From NCBI RefSeq assembly GCF_004803915.1, contig NZ_CP039396.1:1240001-1304000 (forward strand): a DNA stretch of 64,000 nucleotides, read 5' to 3'. A program made the position numbers and the translations under genes. This DNA comes from Duncaniella dubosii (GTDB lineage: Bacteria > Bacteroidota > Bacteroidia > Bacteroidales > Muribaculaceae). The notes under the pieces were generated by a model that was not told the DNA's origin, did no database searches, and worked only from the letters and a program-made list of their open reading frames with translations. Positions 1 through 9,306 of the stretch are shown here, piece after piece (positions within the stretch are counted from its first letter, which is position 1; each line of letters opens with the position of its first letter).

Positions 1-337
1 CGAACGTTCCTGCAAGAGCTGCTCCGGCTATATAGCCTACTCCCCGGCGCGATGATGTGATCTTTTTAGGCAGCATGTATTCGAGGCACATGACTATACC
101 TGTGGATATTCCCCAGAATGCAAGAGGCGTAGCAGAAATATTGACTACCGTCAGTCCGATGCCGAGAAGACCGAGATATGTAGTTACACAAGCCAGACGG
201 CTTGACATGAAAGTTAGTATTATTCCTGCTATCAGCAGAAGAATACACACCACTGTGATGGCTATTATAACAGTTGCGGCAGTTCCCATAAGGCGTATAG
301 TTGAAATATGAGTGTAAGGGATTGATGATGTCATCAT
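1..337 (-). CDS. Membrane protein of unknown function, truncated by the window edge
   Basis: An open frame runs from an ATG at 337 to the left edge without a stop, giving the first 112 residues. I do not recognise a family. Two hydrophobic stretches at about residues 16-45 and 52-85 look like transmembrane helices, followed by a short basic loop (PKKITSSRRG) and a Gly/Ala-rich segment that may start another helix. It is transcribed divergently from the flippase-like gene, with about 175 bases between the two starts. The C-terminal part lies outside the window, so the function is open; the reading frame itself looks real from its clean hydrophobic pattern. Confidence 0.6.
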   Translation of the reverse strand, partial: MMTSSIPYTHISTIRLMGTAATVIIAITVVCILLLIAGIILTFMSSRLACVTTYLGLLGIGLTVVNISATPLAFWGISTGIVMCLEYMLPKKITSSRRGVGYIAGAALAGTF

Positions 338-428
338 CCTTTCAGTTTTTTAACGTTGATTCTATGCTTATTGTTGCTTCTTTCAATTGCTATTGTTTAA
401 AATTTGTTTGTTAAAGTAACGGTCTGAT

Positions 429-460
429 TTTTGCATGACAAGTATTTTTATGTAAATTTG
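429..460 (+). promoter_or_regulatory. Bacteroidota-type promoter for the flippase-like gene
   Basis: TAAATTTG at 453-460 matches the -7 consensus TAnnTTTG. A TTTG at about 429-432 lies about 20 bases upstream, as expected for the -33 element. The predicted transcript starts shortly before the ATG at 513. Confidence 0.6.
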
Positions 461-512
461 TAGGTTGAAGGATAATTTTGTAAATCCGCTGCAATTTCTT
501 TGGTTGATAAAA

Positions 513-1576
513 ATGGATAGCAAGACCGACGATAGTTCTTTGTTGAGTCCCGGAACGGCTAAAAAACGTCTTGGGTCATATTTGCTGAAATACGGTGTGC
601 CACTTGTTATTTCAGTTGGCTTGTGTTGGCTATTGTTTCATAACGAAGATATTAATCCATCTAAGATGTGGAACATTATCCGGCGTGATTGTGATTTCAG
701 GTGGATTGTACTGAATATATTTTTCGGGATTATGGCTCAGGTTTTTCGTGCGGCCCGCTGGCAGATACAATTGCGTGCCCTCGGAATCCGTCCGTCTTTC
801 TGGCAGTTGGTTCTGAGTATTCTCGGTACTTATTCCGTCAATCTTGTCTTTCCTCGTCTTGGTGAAGTATGGCGTACAGGTTATATAGCCAATAAGGAAA
901 AAGCACCCTTCACGACTGTTTTCGGATCAATGGTCGCTGACCGTCTGGCTGATACGTTGGCTGTGTTCATTCTGCTCCTGCTTACTTTCATTCCGGCCGG
1001 AACACAGCTCAGATCCTATCTCAGTCAGGATGGAGGAATGCTGTCAAAACTCTTTGATCTTCTTGAATCTCCCGTGCTTTGGGGGCGCTGATTGCTACTC
1101 TTGTAGTCTGCGTATGGATTTTTGTCCGTTATCCCGAGCAGAAAATCATGATGAGAATCAAGGGGATATGGGCAGGTCTGTGGAAGGGCTTTGCTGTGAT
1201 TGTGAAGATGCGCGGCAAGGGACTTTGGCTATGTTACACAATTTTGCTCTGGGGTTCGTATATCACGGCTCTATACTGTGCTTTCTTGTCTTTTCCGCTG
1301 ACAGCCGAGATGATGGCGCGTTACGGAATTGCAGCCCTTGCGGTATGTTTCGTGTTTACAAGTATCTCGATGGGAGTGCCTTCAAACGGCGGTATCGGCC
1401 CTTATCAGTGGGCCATGATGTTTGGAATAACTCTTTTTTCAGGAGGCATTTCGGGGCTTACACGTGAATATGCCCTGACATTTGCAAATATGCTGATGGG
1501 AGTGCAGACTCTCGTGCTTATCATACAGGGATTGCTTACATTCGGATGTATTGCACTATCTAAACGACATAAATAA
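513..1576 (+). CDS. Lysylphosphatidylglycerol synthase TM/flippase-like (UPF0104) membrane protein, frameshifted
   Basis: The two halves (513-1091 and about 1079-1576) together form one polytopic inner-membrane protein of about 354 residues, resembling the lysylphosphatidylglycerol synthase transmembrane region/UPF0104 family (flippase-like). Family hallmarks are the RAARWQIQLRALG stretch after the second helix, the NLVFPRLGEVWRTGYIANKE segment and the GVPSNGGIGPYQWAMMFG motif near the C-terminus. The first frame ends in TGA at 1089-1091, directly after a run of five G at 1081-1085; adding one G restores the path from VLWG to ALIATLVV. An upstream TTG at 465 is in frame, but the ATG at 513 is the more likely start. 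The substrate is unknown; related proteins move or modify lipids. Confidence 0.75.
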
Positions 1577-1589
1577 TTGAAGATTAGGA

Positions 1590-2156
1590 ATGAAATTTAA
1601 CGATAGCGACAAGGATTATTTCCTGCATGACTTTTCAAAAGATAACGGAAGCGACGGCGGAAGTCCTGACACGTCCGGCCGGAACGTAATGGATGATTCA
1701 ACCGATTCACGGTCGCCGGCTTTTGACTTCGGGGAAAATGCCGGCCATGATTACGAATCGATGTCGGTGAAGCCGCGCCGCCGTGGCAGACGCATATTGA
1801 TATGGTTTTTCATCATAGTCATATGCGCGTTGGGGCTGACGGTATGGATAAGATATTTCGTCCCTTATGTGACCGAATCACAGACGACCGGTTTTGTCAC
1901 GCTTGTGGAGAAAAGAGGCATTATATTCCATACGTTTGAAGGAGAGATGGTTAGCGAATCGCAACTTGCCGATACACAGCGTGTCTATTCCCGTGACGTA
2001 TATTTCAGCATTCCCGATGACAATCTTGCACGCCGACTGCAGCAATATCAGGGTAGCGGTACGCCGGTCAAACTGACTTTCAAACGTTATTACGGCACTC
2101 TCCCTTGGCGTGGTGCCTCAAACAATATACTGGTTTCCTTTACTCCTGTGCAATGA
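1590..2156 (+). CDS. Single-pass membrane protein, conserved hypothetical
   Basis: The 188-residue product has an acidic, Ser/Gly/Asp-rich cytoplasmic N-terminus (residues 1-60), a basic stretch KPRRRGRR, one transmembrane helix at about residues 68-91 and an extracytoplasmic domain of about 100 residues. The outer domain contains VTLVEKRGIIFHTFEGEM and ends in a strand-rich segment. I recognise the architecture from Bacteroidales genomes but know no function. It starts 13 bases after the flippase-like gene and precedes aroA by 48 bases, so it is probably co-transcribed with them. Confidence 0.7.
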   Translation: MKFNDSDKDYFLHDFSKDNGSDGGSPDTSGRNVMDDSTDSRSPAFDFGENAGHDYESMSVKPRRRGRRILIWFFIIVICALGLTVWIRYFVPYVTESQTTGFVTLVEKRGIIFHTFEGEMVSESQLADTQRVYSRDVYFSIPDDNLARRLQQYQGSGTPVKLTFKRYYGTLPWRGASNNILVSFTPVQ

Positions 2157-2204
2157 CACAGGCCACAGATATAACTAATACATTATCTAAAAAAGATTTT
2201 TCCA

Positions 2205-3470
2205 TTGGATTATAGAATATTACCTCCCGACGGTTTCTTGGAAACCAGACTCAGTCTTCCGCTTTCAAAAAGCATGAGTAACCGAGCCTTGATAATCAAC
2301 GCTCTTACTCCCGGAGCTGCAAAGCTTGAAAAAGTGGCTGAATGTGACGATACGGATGCCATGCGCGAGGCTTTGGACTCGCTTGACGCTGACGTGATAA
2401 ATATAGGCGCAGCGGGGACTACAATGCGTTTTCTTACGGCTTATTTTGCTGCGAAGGAAGGTGTTGATTTAGTCCTTGACGGTAGCGAACGTATGCGCCA
2501 CCGTCCGATTAAGGTGCTTGTCGAAGCGCTCCGCGCTCTTGGTGCCGACATTGACTATGCGGGCGAAGAAGGCTTCCCCCCTCTTCGTATCCGCGGACGC
2601 AGGCTGAAGGGTGGTGATCTGACGCTCGATTCGTCGGTAAGCTCGCAGTATATATCCGCGTTGCTGATGGTAGCGCCCACAATGACAGAAGGCTTGAAAC
2701 TTACTTTTACCGGCGAGACCGTTTCGCGTCCATATATCCTCATGACGCTCAAGATGATGGAAGATGCTGGAGTTGAAAGCGAATTTTTTGACGGAGTTGT
2801 CACTGTCCGCCCTCAGTCATACCGTCCGTTTGATTTCATTATTGAAGGTGACTGGAGCGCTGCAGCTGCATGGTATGAAATAGAGGCTCTGTCGTCGGGG
2901 GCTGTGACGATAGATAATCTTTCGTGCGAATCCTGTCAGGGTGACCGAAAGCTTGCCGACATATTTGCACGTCTCGGAGTCGACACTCAATGGGAAGGTG
3001 AGGAAGGTGGCTCAGACCTTATACCATCTCCTGATCAGGATGCCAGACTCCGTGTCGATTTCTCTGATACTCCTGATCTTGCACAATATGTCATCGTGAC
3101 ATGTGTCATGCTCGGAATCCCGTTTCATTTCACAGGACTTTCAACACTTGCCATAAAGGAGACAGACCGCGTCAGTGCATTGAAAACCGAACTGGCTAAA
3201 ATCGGGGTTTTCATTCAGCCTGAGGGGAACGATGTGGTGTCATGGGAAGGACAGCGCCGTCCGATTGACGCTCTGCCCGTGTTTGATACATACGATGACC
3301 ATCGCATGGCTATGTGTCTCGCTCCTGTTTCGCTCTTCCTGCCCGGAATAATCATCAAGGATGTCGAGGTTGTCGCTAAATCTTATCCCGGATTCTGGGA
3401 TGCACTCCGTGAAGCCGGATTTACGCTTCTTGACGGTGACGCACCGCTCCCCGATCCTGTGGAAGAATAA
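2205..3470 (+). CDS. aroA: 3-phosphoshikimate 1-carboxyvinyltransferase (EPSP synthase)
   Basis: Joins phosphoenolpyruvate to shikimate 3-phosphate in the cytoplasmic shikimate pathway. The 421-residue protein shows the expected motifs in order: LPLSKSMSNRA with the substrate lysine near residue 22, GTTMRFLTAYFA at about 71-83, SSQYISALLM, IKETDRVSALKTELAKIG and DDHRMAM close to the C-terminus. The start is a TTG at 2205; the next in-frame ATG would remove the essential SKS segment, so the TTG is preferred. A second shikimate-pathway gene, aroQ, lies at 38 kb and is not linked. The enzyme is slightly shorter than the usual 425-430 residues but complete. Confidence 0.95.
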   Translation: MDYRILPPDGFLETRLSLPLSKSMSNRALIINALTPGAAKLEKVAECDDTDAMREALDSLDADVINIGAAGTTMRFLTAYFAAKEGVDLVLDGSERMRHRPIKVLVEALRALGADIDYAGEEGFPPLRIRGRRLKGGDLTLDSSVSSQYISALLMVAPTMTEGLKLTFTGETVSRPYILMTLKMMEDAGVESEFFDGVVTVRPQSYRPFDFIIEGDWSAAAAWYEIEALSSGAVTIDNLSCESCQGDRKLADIFARLGVDTQWEGEEGGSDLIPSPDQDARLRVDFSDTPDLAQYVIVTCVMLGIPFHFTGLSTLAIKETDRVSALKTELAKIGVFIQPEGNDVVSWEGQRRPIDALPVFDTYDDHRMAMCLAPVSLFLPGIIIKDVEVVAKSYPGFWDALREAGFTLLDGDAPLPDPVEE

Positions 3471-3490
3471 ATAAAATCTGCTTTATTCCA

Positions 3491-3904
3491 ATGACAGGCA
3501 CTCTGATTATACTTGCCGTGACATTAGTCACAGGGCTGATACTGTATCTCACACATCGTCCCGACAAGGATGATGGAAGCAGTGAGGGCATAAATGAATC
3601 TTCCGCTGGGCCGGAGGAATGTTGCGGACTTCATGCCGTGTGCGAGAAAGGTCTTTCGGCAGACGGCACACCGGTTTATTATGACGATGAGGAACTTGAT
3701 CGTTTCGCAGGCCGTCAGCCCGACGAATATTCCGATGAAGAGGAAGAGGAATTTCGTGAAGTGCTCTACACATTGCTTCCTGCCGACATCTATCCGTGGG
3801 GAGTGTCGCTCACTCAGCGCAACGTGGCTCTGCCCTCTTCTTTGCGGGACGAGTGGCTGCTCATGGTTGACGACGTTGTGAAAAATAATAATTTAAAAGC
3901 TTGA
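3491..3904 (+). CDS. Small membrane-anchored acidic protein, hypothetical
   Basis: The 137-residue protein has one N-terminal hydrophobic helix (residues 2-20) followed by a strongly acidic tail with DDGSSEG, EECCG and DEEEEEF clusters. The C-terminal third is better conserved in character (LYTLLPADIYPWGVSLTQRNVALP...LRDEW). It resembles small proteins found next to metal ABC permeases in Bacteroidales, but I know no function. It lies 20 bases after aroA and 7 bases before the permease gene, suggesting one operon. Confidence 0.65.
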   Translation: MTGTLIILAVTLVTGLILYLTHRPDKDDGSSEGINESSAGPEECCGLHAVCEKGLSADGTPVYYDDEELDRFAGRQPDEYSDEEEEEFREVLYTLLPADIYPWGVSLTQRNVALPSSLRDEWLLMVDDVVKNNNLKA

Positions 3905-3911
3905 TTGATAA

Positions 3912-4715
3912 GTGGAAATATTCGGCTATGACTTCTTTCGTAATGCCCTTGTCGGTATTCTGTTACTGAGTGTGGCATCGGCTGTTATAGGCACATATAT
4001 AGTCACGCGACGTCTTGTGTCGATTTCTGGAGGTGTGACCCATGCCTGTTTCGGAGGACTTGGATTAGGTTATTTTATTGGCTGTAACCCTGTGGTCATG
4101 GCCGGAGTGTTTGCAGTGGCTTCATCGCTTGGTGTACAGTGGATGTCTAAGCGTCATCGTGTCCGCGAAGATTCGGCTATAGCTGTCGTGTGGGCTCTCG
4201 GCATGGCTTTGGGTACACTGTTCATATTCCTGACACCGGGTTATGTGCCTGAACTTAATGCTTTTCTTTTCGGTAATGTCCTGACTATCACGAGTGGCGA
4301 TTTGTGGTCTTTTGGAATTTATACGGCTCTTCTGCTCATATTCTTTGCTTGTTTCTTCCGCAAGATTGTCGTATGTACCTTTGACCCGGATTTTGCCAGA
4401 GTCCGTCACCTGCCTGTCACTTTTATCACTACAGCGATGACTGTTTTTGTGGCTGTGTGCATTGTTCTGACCATACGTCTTGTCGGTGTGATGCTCCTCA
4501 TGTCGATGCTTGCCCTGCCACAGATGATTTCAGAGACTTTCTGTCACAGATTCAAGTCGATGATGCTTCTTTCGATTGTAATATCGGTTGTCTGTTGTAT
4601 TTCAGGCTTGTTGCTCGGGACTGTAATTGATGTGCCTTGTTCAGCACTCATAGTCCTGACAATGACCGCTGTCTATGTTGTGACACGTGTCTATGCTCTG
4701 TTGAGATTCAACTGA
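3912..4715 (+). CDS. Metal ABC transporter permease (ZnuB/MntB family)
   Basis: Integral membrane subunit of an ABC-3 type importer for zinc, manganese or iron. The 267 residues contain about eight hydrophobic helices. Family signatures are YDFFRNALVGILLLSVASAVIGTYIVTRRLVSISGGVTHACFGGLGLG near the N-terminus, cut here into helix 1 and the SGGVTHA motif, and VRLVGVMLLMSMLALP-type sequence near residues 190-207. The start is GTG at 3912. No ATPase or metal-binding lipoprotein gene is adjacent, so the partners must be elsewhere; the metal cannot be assigned from sequence. Confidence 0.85.
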   Translation: MEIFGYDFFRNALVGILLLSVASAVIGTYIVTRRLVSISGGVTHACFGGLGLGYFIGCNPVVMAGVFAVASSLGVQWMSKRHRVREDSAIAVVWALGMALGTLFIFLTPGYVPELNAFLFGNVLTITSGDLWSFGIYTALLLIFFACFFRKIVVCTFDPDFARVRHLPVTFITTAMTVFVAVCIVLTIRLVGVMLLMSMLALPQMISETFCHRFKSMMLLSIVISVVCCISGLLLGTVIDVPCSALIVLTMTAVYVVTRVYALLRFN

Positions 4716-4777
4716 CCGGCTGCTAACTTTTTTTGCTGCGAGATGTTTTATAAGAAATTATAAAACACTTCTCTGTT

Positions 4778-5026
4778 ATGAAAAACGCACACAAATTCTG
4801 TATCATGCTCGCTTTAGGAGCTGGAGGCATATTGGCAGGAGCGCTTAGCGGCTGTGTCGGTATGTGGTTAGGCACGGATACGGATTGGAATTTTACTCAA
4901 CCCGGAGGTTTCGGTGTTGATATCGGCGTGTCAACTCCTCCTATACATATCGGTGGCCCTGTCGGTGGGCCGGGATTTTTAGGTCCGGGCGGTCCACCAC
5001 CACCTCCACCACCATATTTAAGGTAA
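4778..5026 (+). CDS. Small Gly/Pro-rich lipoprotein, hypothetical
   Basis: An 82-residue protein with a signal peptide ending in a lipobox (LAGALSGC, lipidated cysteine at residue 26). The mature part is short and low-complexity, with GGPVGGPGFLGPGG and a run of seven prolines before the final YLR. I do not recognise a function; such proteins are usually surface or periplasmic structural lipoproteins. It is followed by a terminator-like hairpin and stands apart from the next gene. Confidence 0.6.
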   Translation: MKNAHKFCIMLALGAGGILAGALSGCVGMWLGTDTDWNFTQPGGFGVDIGVSTPPIHIGGPVGGPGFLGPGGPPPPPPPYLR

Positions 5027-5059
5027 AAAGGCTATTTTGCAATCCTCTTCATAACCATG

Positions 5060-5093
5060 TCACAGGGCTTCCGGATTTTCGGTAGTCCTGTGA
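5060..5093 (+). terminator. Hairpin terminator after the small lipoprotein gene
   Basis: TCACAGG at 5060-5066 pairs with CCTGTGA at 5087-5093, with a short CCG/CGG extension in the loop, followed by TTTTTGT. The position 33 bases after the stop fits a factor-independent terminator. Confidence 0.55.
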
Positions 5094-5194
5094 TTTTTGT
5101 ATATGTCCGGGGAAATGATGAATGTATGTTTATTATATTTATTCGTTTATTTAAAATATAGTTTTATTCTTTGATTAATAATTTTAAGGATTAA

Positions 5195-5226
5195 TTTGGA
5201 AATATATAACCTATATAGTATATTTG
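5195..5226 (+). promoter_or_regulatory. Bacteroidota-type promoter for the outer-membrane barrel gene
   Basis: TATATTTG at 5219-5226 matches TAnnTTTG, with TTTG at 5195-5198 placed 20 bases upstream. The surrounding 5027-5317 region is AT-rich and holds no gene. The start codon follows about 90 bases later. Confidence 0.65.
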
Positions 5227-5317
5227 CGAACTAAAAGTAATATTTAAGGCAAATTGTCATTTTGTCTGTCTCAACAAGACTTTAAATCAGGTTTAGTTTA
5301 TCTATAAGTCTATTTCC

Positions 5318-8224
5318 ATGAAACAATTGATCGGGAGGCTTTTGCTCGTGCTATTTTTTTCATCGGTGACCATGTCGCTTTCAGCAAAAGACGATTTATT
5401 ATATCTTTCAGGCCGAGTCAGAGATGCCATAACGAAGGCAGACCTGACAGATTCACATGTCCTTTTGTATGATTCTATGGGAAATTTAAGGGATTCTATT
5501 AAGGCAGACAGAGGGTCAAGATTTACGGGCGGCGAGGTAATAGCTATGGCTTATTTCGGATTTGCCGTGCCTCGTGTGGATTCGACTTATGTGTTTGATG
5601 TTGTTTGTCCCGGATATATGACTGAAACGATAAGTTATCGTGTGGAGAAAATAGGCAAGAGAGAAACTTCCCGCTCTCTTCCACCAATCTATCTCAAGCG
5701 CGAGCCTCGTAAGCTTGGCGAAGTGACGGTGACCGCCTCCAAAATTAAATTCTACAACAAGGGTGACACTTTGGTATTTAATGCGGATGCCTTCCAGCTT
5801 GCCGAAGGTTCTATGCTCGATGCGCTGATAGCACAGCTTCCGGGCGTGGAACTCAATGACAACGGACAGATTAAGGTTAACGGACAGTATGTAGAGTCAC
5901 TGTTGCTCAACGGTAAGGAGTTTCTCGATGGCAACAATCAGCTCATGCTTGAAAATATAGGTGCATATACCGTCAAGAATATAGAGGTCTACGAAGGGCA
6001 GACAAAACTTGAGAAGTGGCGTGGCGATCCGGATGCAGAGAAGCATCTGACAATGGATGTCAAGCTTAAAAAAGAATACAATATCGGTCTCATACTCAAT
6101 GCGCAGGGTGGATATGGAACTGAAGACCGCTACATGGGACGTCTGTTTGCCTCATGGTTCTTCCCTACTACCAAGCTGACTCTTATAGGAAATATAAACA
6201 ACCTGAATGATAACCGAAAGCCGGGAAAGAGTGACACATGGACACCTGAAATGATGCCATCCGGCACACGGGAATATAAAATGGGCGCATTTAACTATGA
6301 TTATGAGAATCCTGAGCAGACGCGCAGCTTCAACGGATATGTAAACGTGGAGGAAAATTCCACAGACAACCGCACTACTCTCGCACGCACAAATTTCCTT
6401 AGCGGAGGCAATACGTTTGACAATTCGTTCAGCCGTGGCAAAAACTGTCAGTTGAAAGTTGAAACCCGAAATTATTATAACAGTTTCACTGAAAAATTCT
6501 ATTATGGGGGAATGCTTCTCGGACGCTACATAAAGCGTGAAAACAATTCGTCGTCGATTTCAGCCACTTTTGACAAAGAGCAGACCGACCTTACCTATAA
6601 AGCACTTGAAGCACTATATAGCGACGGCTCTCCAGAAAGACTTGACGCTGTGATCAACCGTTCAATAACCCGAAGTGATGGCAGCCGGCATGAGAGCGAG
6701 GTGCAATTCTATCCCACGTTCGAATATAAAATTCCACAGACCGATGACCGCCTGCGTTTTCAGGTCGGTGTGAAATACAAGGATGAAAAAGAGGAGCGCT
6801 GGCGGGACTACAACATCAACTATGGGGAAGATCCGAATCCGGCTGTCACACGCCGTCAGTATTTCGACAATTCACCTAACCAGACGTTTACGCTTGACGC
6901 TACGGCAGAATACAGGACATTCGTAAGCAAGGTGAATCTTGGCTTTACTTACAGCTACCGCTTCCTGAACCGAGACCGTGACTCATACATGTATGCTCTT
7001 GACCAGTTGACTGACATGGGAATCTACGGTACTCTGCCGGGGGGATATCTCGACTCGTTTGATCCTGATAACAGCTATACTTCCCGCCTTATTGAAAACA
7101 AGCATGATTTTAGCCCGGAGCTGGTGTTTCGCAGACCGTTACGCGAAAACACGCTGTTGGTTTGTGTGAATCCTACCATATCACTGCTGCATCAACATTT
7201 CGACTACTGGCGTGCAAACCGTTCGTATCTGGTCAGCAGAAGCTCGATGCTATACGCGGTGGGACGCTATTCAGCAAGGATCGATTTCTCTATGGATAGA
7301 AAACCGGGTAAAGACCGTCGGTCTTTTTACCGTCATCAGTTCATCTATGAATACAGGCTTGATACTAAGACTCCTGATCTTGTCCATCTGATTGACATCG
7401 TGAATGATTCCGATCCTCTTAACATATCTCTCGGCAATCCGGATCTGAAAAACGCCTATGTCCATAATCAGACACTGACATGGAACTATAAAGCTCACGA
7501 CCATCCTGTCAACAATACATTGCTGCTTGGGTATGAACTGACCTCGCGTGCTCTTGTGCGCGGCTATACTTATGACACATCGACAGGTGTACGCCGTAAC
7601 CGCACATATAATGTCGACGGAAACAATGTGTTTTCCGCACGCAATAACTTCAATCTTCAGTTCGGTGCGAAACAGGAGTTTATGCTGAGCTCATCGACAG
7701 ACGGACAGATCATTAACTCTGCCGATATGATAGGTGTCAATCTTGAGGCACCCGAGGAGTCAAAGGTTTCTACGAGAGCACTGACTCAGGGGCTTAAGTT
7801 CGGATGGCAGATCGGCAAGCAGAGTTTGCAGTTTGGCGGGAAATATACCAACCGCCACACTACTTCGTCGCGCGAAGATTTCAACACTATCAACGCCAAC
7901 CACTACAACTATGGAATTATAGGCCAGTTTATCCTGCCCGGAGGGTTCGGTATAAATACTGATTTCATGCTCTACACGCGCAGCGGTTACGGTGTCAGGG
8001 TACTGGATACGACAGATGCTATCTGGAATTTACGTATGACCTATACCCCCAAGGGTGGCAGATGGGTGTTTATGGTCGACGGTTTCGACATGCTTCGCCA
8101 GCTATCGAATGTCAATTATGCTGTCAATGCGCAGGGCCGCACGGTCTCTTACACCAATGCGCTTCCGCGCTACATTCTATTCTCTGTCCAGTATCGTATC
8201 AATAAGCAACCCAAAAAACGATAA
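5318..8224 (+). CDS. TonB-receptor-like outer-membrane beta-barrel protein
   Basis: The 968-residue protein has a signal peptide (about residues 1-23), a carboxypeptidase-regulatory-like domain (about 25-130), a plug-like region starting at LGEVTVTASKIKFYNKGDTLVFNADAFQLAEGSM (split at about residues 132-165) and a large C-terminal barrel. The plug sequence (LPGVELNDNGQIKVNG, then KNIEVYEGQ) is typical of the outer membrane beta-barrel group OMP_b-brl_3. Unlike SusC it has no adjacent SusD gene, and it is transcribed alone from its own promoter. The substrate cannot be deduced. It ends convergently with ribF at a shared terminator. Confidence 0.85.
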   Translation: MKQLIGRLLLVLFFSSVTMSLSAKDDLLYLSGRVRDAITKADLTDSHVLLYDSMGNLRDSIKADRGSRFTGGEVIAMAYFGFAVPRVDSTYVFDVVCPGYMTETISYRVEKIGKRETSRSLPPIYLKREPRKLGEVTVTASKIKFYNKGDTLVFNADAFQLAEGSMLDALIAQLPGVELNDNGQIKVNGQYVESLLLNGKEFLDGNNQLMLENIGAYTVKNIEVYEGQTKLEKWRGDPDAEKHLTMDVKLKKEYNIGLILNAQGGYGTEDRYMGRLFASWFFPTTKLTLIGNINNLNDNRKPGKSDTWTPEMMPSGTREYKMGAFNYDYENPEQTRSFNGYVNVEENSTDNRTTLARTNFLSGGNTFDNSFSRGKNCQLKVETRNYYNSFTEKFYYGGMLLGRYIKRENNSSSISATFDKEQTDLTYKALEALYSDGSPERLDAVINRSITRSDGSRHESEVQFYPTFEYKIPQTDDRLRFQVGVKYKDEKEERWRDYNINYGEDPNPAVTRRQYFDNSPNQTFTLDATAEYRTFVSKVNLGFTYSYRFLNRDRDSYMYALDQLTDMGIYGTLPGGYLDSFDPDNSYTSRLIENKHDFSPELVFRRPLRENTLLVCVNPTISLLHQHFDYWRANRSYLVSRSSMLYAVGRYSARIDFSMDRKPGKDRRSFYRHQFIYEYRLDTKTPDLVHLIDIVNDSDPLNISLGNPDLKNAYVHNQTLTWNYKAHDHPVNNTLLLGYELTSRALVRGYTYDTSTGVRRNRTYNVDGNNVFSARNNFNLQFGAKQEFMLSSSTDGQIINSADMIGVNLEAPEESKVSTRALTQGLKFGWQIGKQSLQFGGKYTNRHTTSSREDFNTINANHYNYGIIGQFILPGGFGINTDFMLYTRSGYGVRVLDTTDAIWNLRMTYTPKGGRWVFMVDGFDMLRQLSNVNYAVNAQGRTVSYTNALPRYILFSVQYRINKQPKKR

Positions 8225-8238
8225 TCCGGGTTGACCGA

Positions 8239-8287
8239 AAAAATCAGGAGTTTCAGAAATAATGAATTTCTGAAACTCCTGATTTTT
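8239..8287. terminator. Bidirectional terminator between the barrel gene and ribF
   Basis: A perfect 22-bp inverted repeat (8239-8260 and 8266-8287) with a 5-base loop is flanked by A and T tracts on both sides. It lies between two convergent genes and can terminate both. Confidence 0.9.
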
Positions 8288-8302
8288 ATACTTATACAAT
8301 CT

Positions 8303-9229
8303 CTATGACAGTGCCTTTTTTGCGCTCTGGGTATCGCGTTCAAGCTGTTCACGTAGCTTTTCGGTTGATGAGAAGTGCTTTTCCGGGCGCAGGAAGCTGA
8401 TTAATTCAACAGTCACTTCTTCATCATAAAGATAGCCGGTGTAGTCAAATATATGTGCTTCAATGGATATTTCACCTTGTCCTTCTGTTTCCGAGACTGT
8501 AGGCCGGAAGCCAATGTTGACCATTGCCTGACGGCGTTTTCCGTCAGGAGTAATGACATAGGCTGCATACACCCCGGGTTTTGGAATAAGAATATTTTTG
8601 TCACCGACATTAAGATTGGCTGTCGGAAATCCGATTGTCCGTCCGAGTTTCTGCCCTGAGGTCACGATTCCACGCAGTCCGTAGGGATAGCCAAGTGCTT
8701 CAGCCGCTTTTTCAGGATTGCCTGTGAGTAGATGATGGCGTATGACCGAAGAACTGACAGGGGAGGCTGCACCTCTGTATTCCGGCGCAGGTATTACCTC
8801 CACTCCCACTTCTTTACCGATGGCGCGATATTCTTCAAGTGTCTTCGGACGGTCGTGTCCGAAACGGTTATTGAATCCTAACACGAGTGTATCGATACCA
8901 AATGACTTATGGAGCATATTTAGAAATTCGCGGGCGCTCTTGTAGCGCAGACGGTCATTGAAGGTGAGGATTACGATATCCTCGACTCCGGCGTTTCCGA
9001 GACGGAGCAGACGGTCCTCAAGCGATGTCAGCAATCCGGGTGTCTCGAGAGGTCTGACGACGGAGAGTGGATGTCGTGAGAAAGTGATGACAGCAGGCGT
9101 TAGCTTCCGGCTATCCGCTTCAAGACGCAGGTAGTCAATCAGAAATTTGTGTCCCGTATGGACTCCGTCATACATACCTACGGCTGCTATCCGTCGGCGC
9201 GAAGTGTCGCTTTTGGTTATAATTTTCAT
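8303..9229 (-). CDS. ribF: Bifunctional riboflavin kinase/FAD synthetase
   Basis: Converts riboflavin to FMN and then FAD in the cytoplasm. The 308-residue protein has the N-terminal FAD synthetase nucleotidyltransferase domain with GMYDGVHTGHKFL at residues 18-30, FNDRLRYKSAREFL and GFNNRFGHD, then the C-terminal flavokinase domain with SGQKLGRTIGFPTANL at about 190-208, GVYAAYV and MVNIGFRPTV. Length and domain order are normal for the family. It is the 3' gene on the minus strand, with the HAD phosphatase gene upstream by 77 bases. Confidence 0.95.
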   Translation of the reverse strand: MKIITKSDTSRRRIAAVGMYDGVHTGHKFLIDYLRLEADSRKLTPAVITFSRHPLSVVRPLETPGLLTSLEDRLLRLGNAGVEDIVILTFNDRLRYKSAREFLNMLHKSFGIDTLVLGFNNRFGHDRPKTLEEYRAIGKEVGVEVIPAPEYRGAASPVSSSVIRHHLLTGNPEKAAEALGYPYGLRGIVTSGQKLGRTIGFPTANLNVGDKNILIPKPGVYAAYVITPDGKRRQAMVNIGFRPTVSETEGQGEISIEAHIFDYTGYLYDEEVTVELISFLRPEKHFSSTEKLREQLERDTQSAKKALS

Positions 9230-9306
9230 GATTGCTTGATTGATGGAGAGGTCTGATTGAGAGTCTCTGTTTGATTAACGCCTCCGGACATCGAGGTGTT
9301 CTGTCG

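Noticed and set aside
1076..1091. Programmed -1 frameshift in the flippase-like gene
   Set aside because: CTT TGG GGG CGC does not form an X XXY YYZ site, and no stimulatory structure is evident; indel in the G run is simpler.
5318..8224. SusC-type component of a utilisation locus
   Set aside because: No SusD partner next to it, the plug and barrel match the OMP_b-brl_3 type, and it is transcribed alone.
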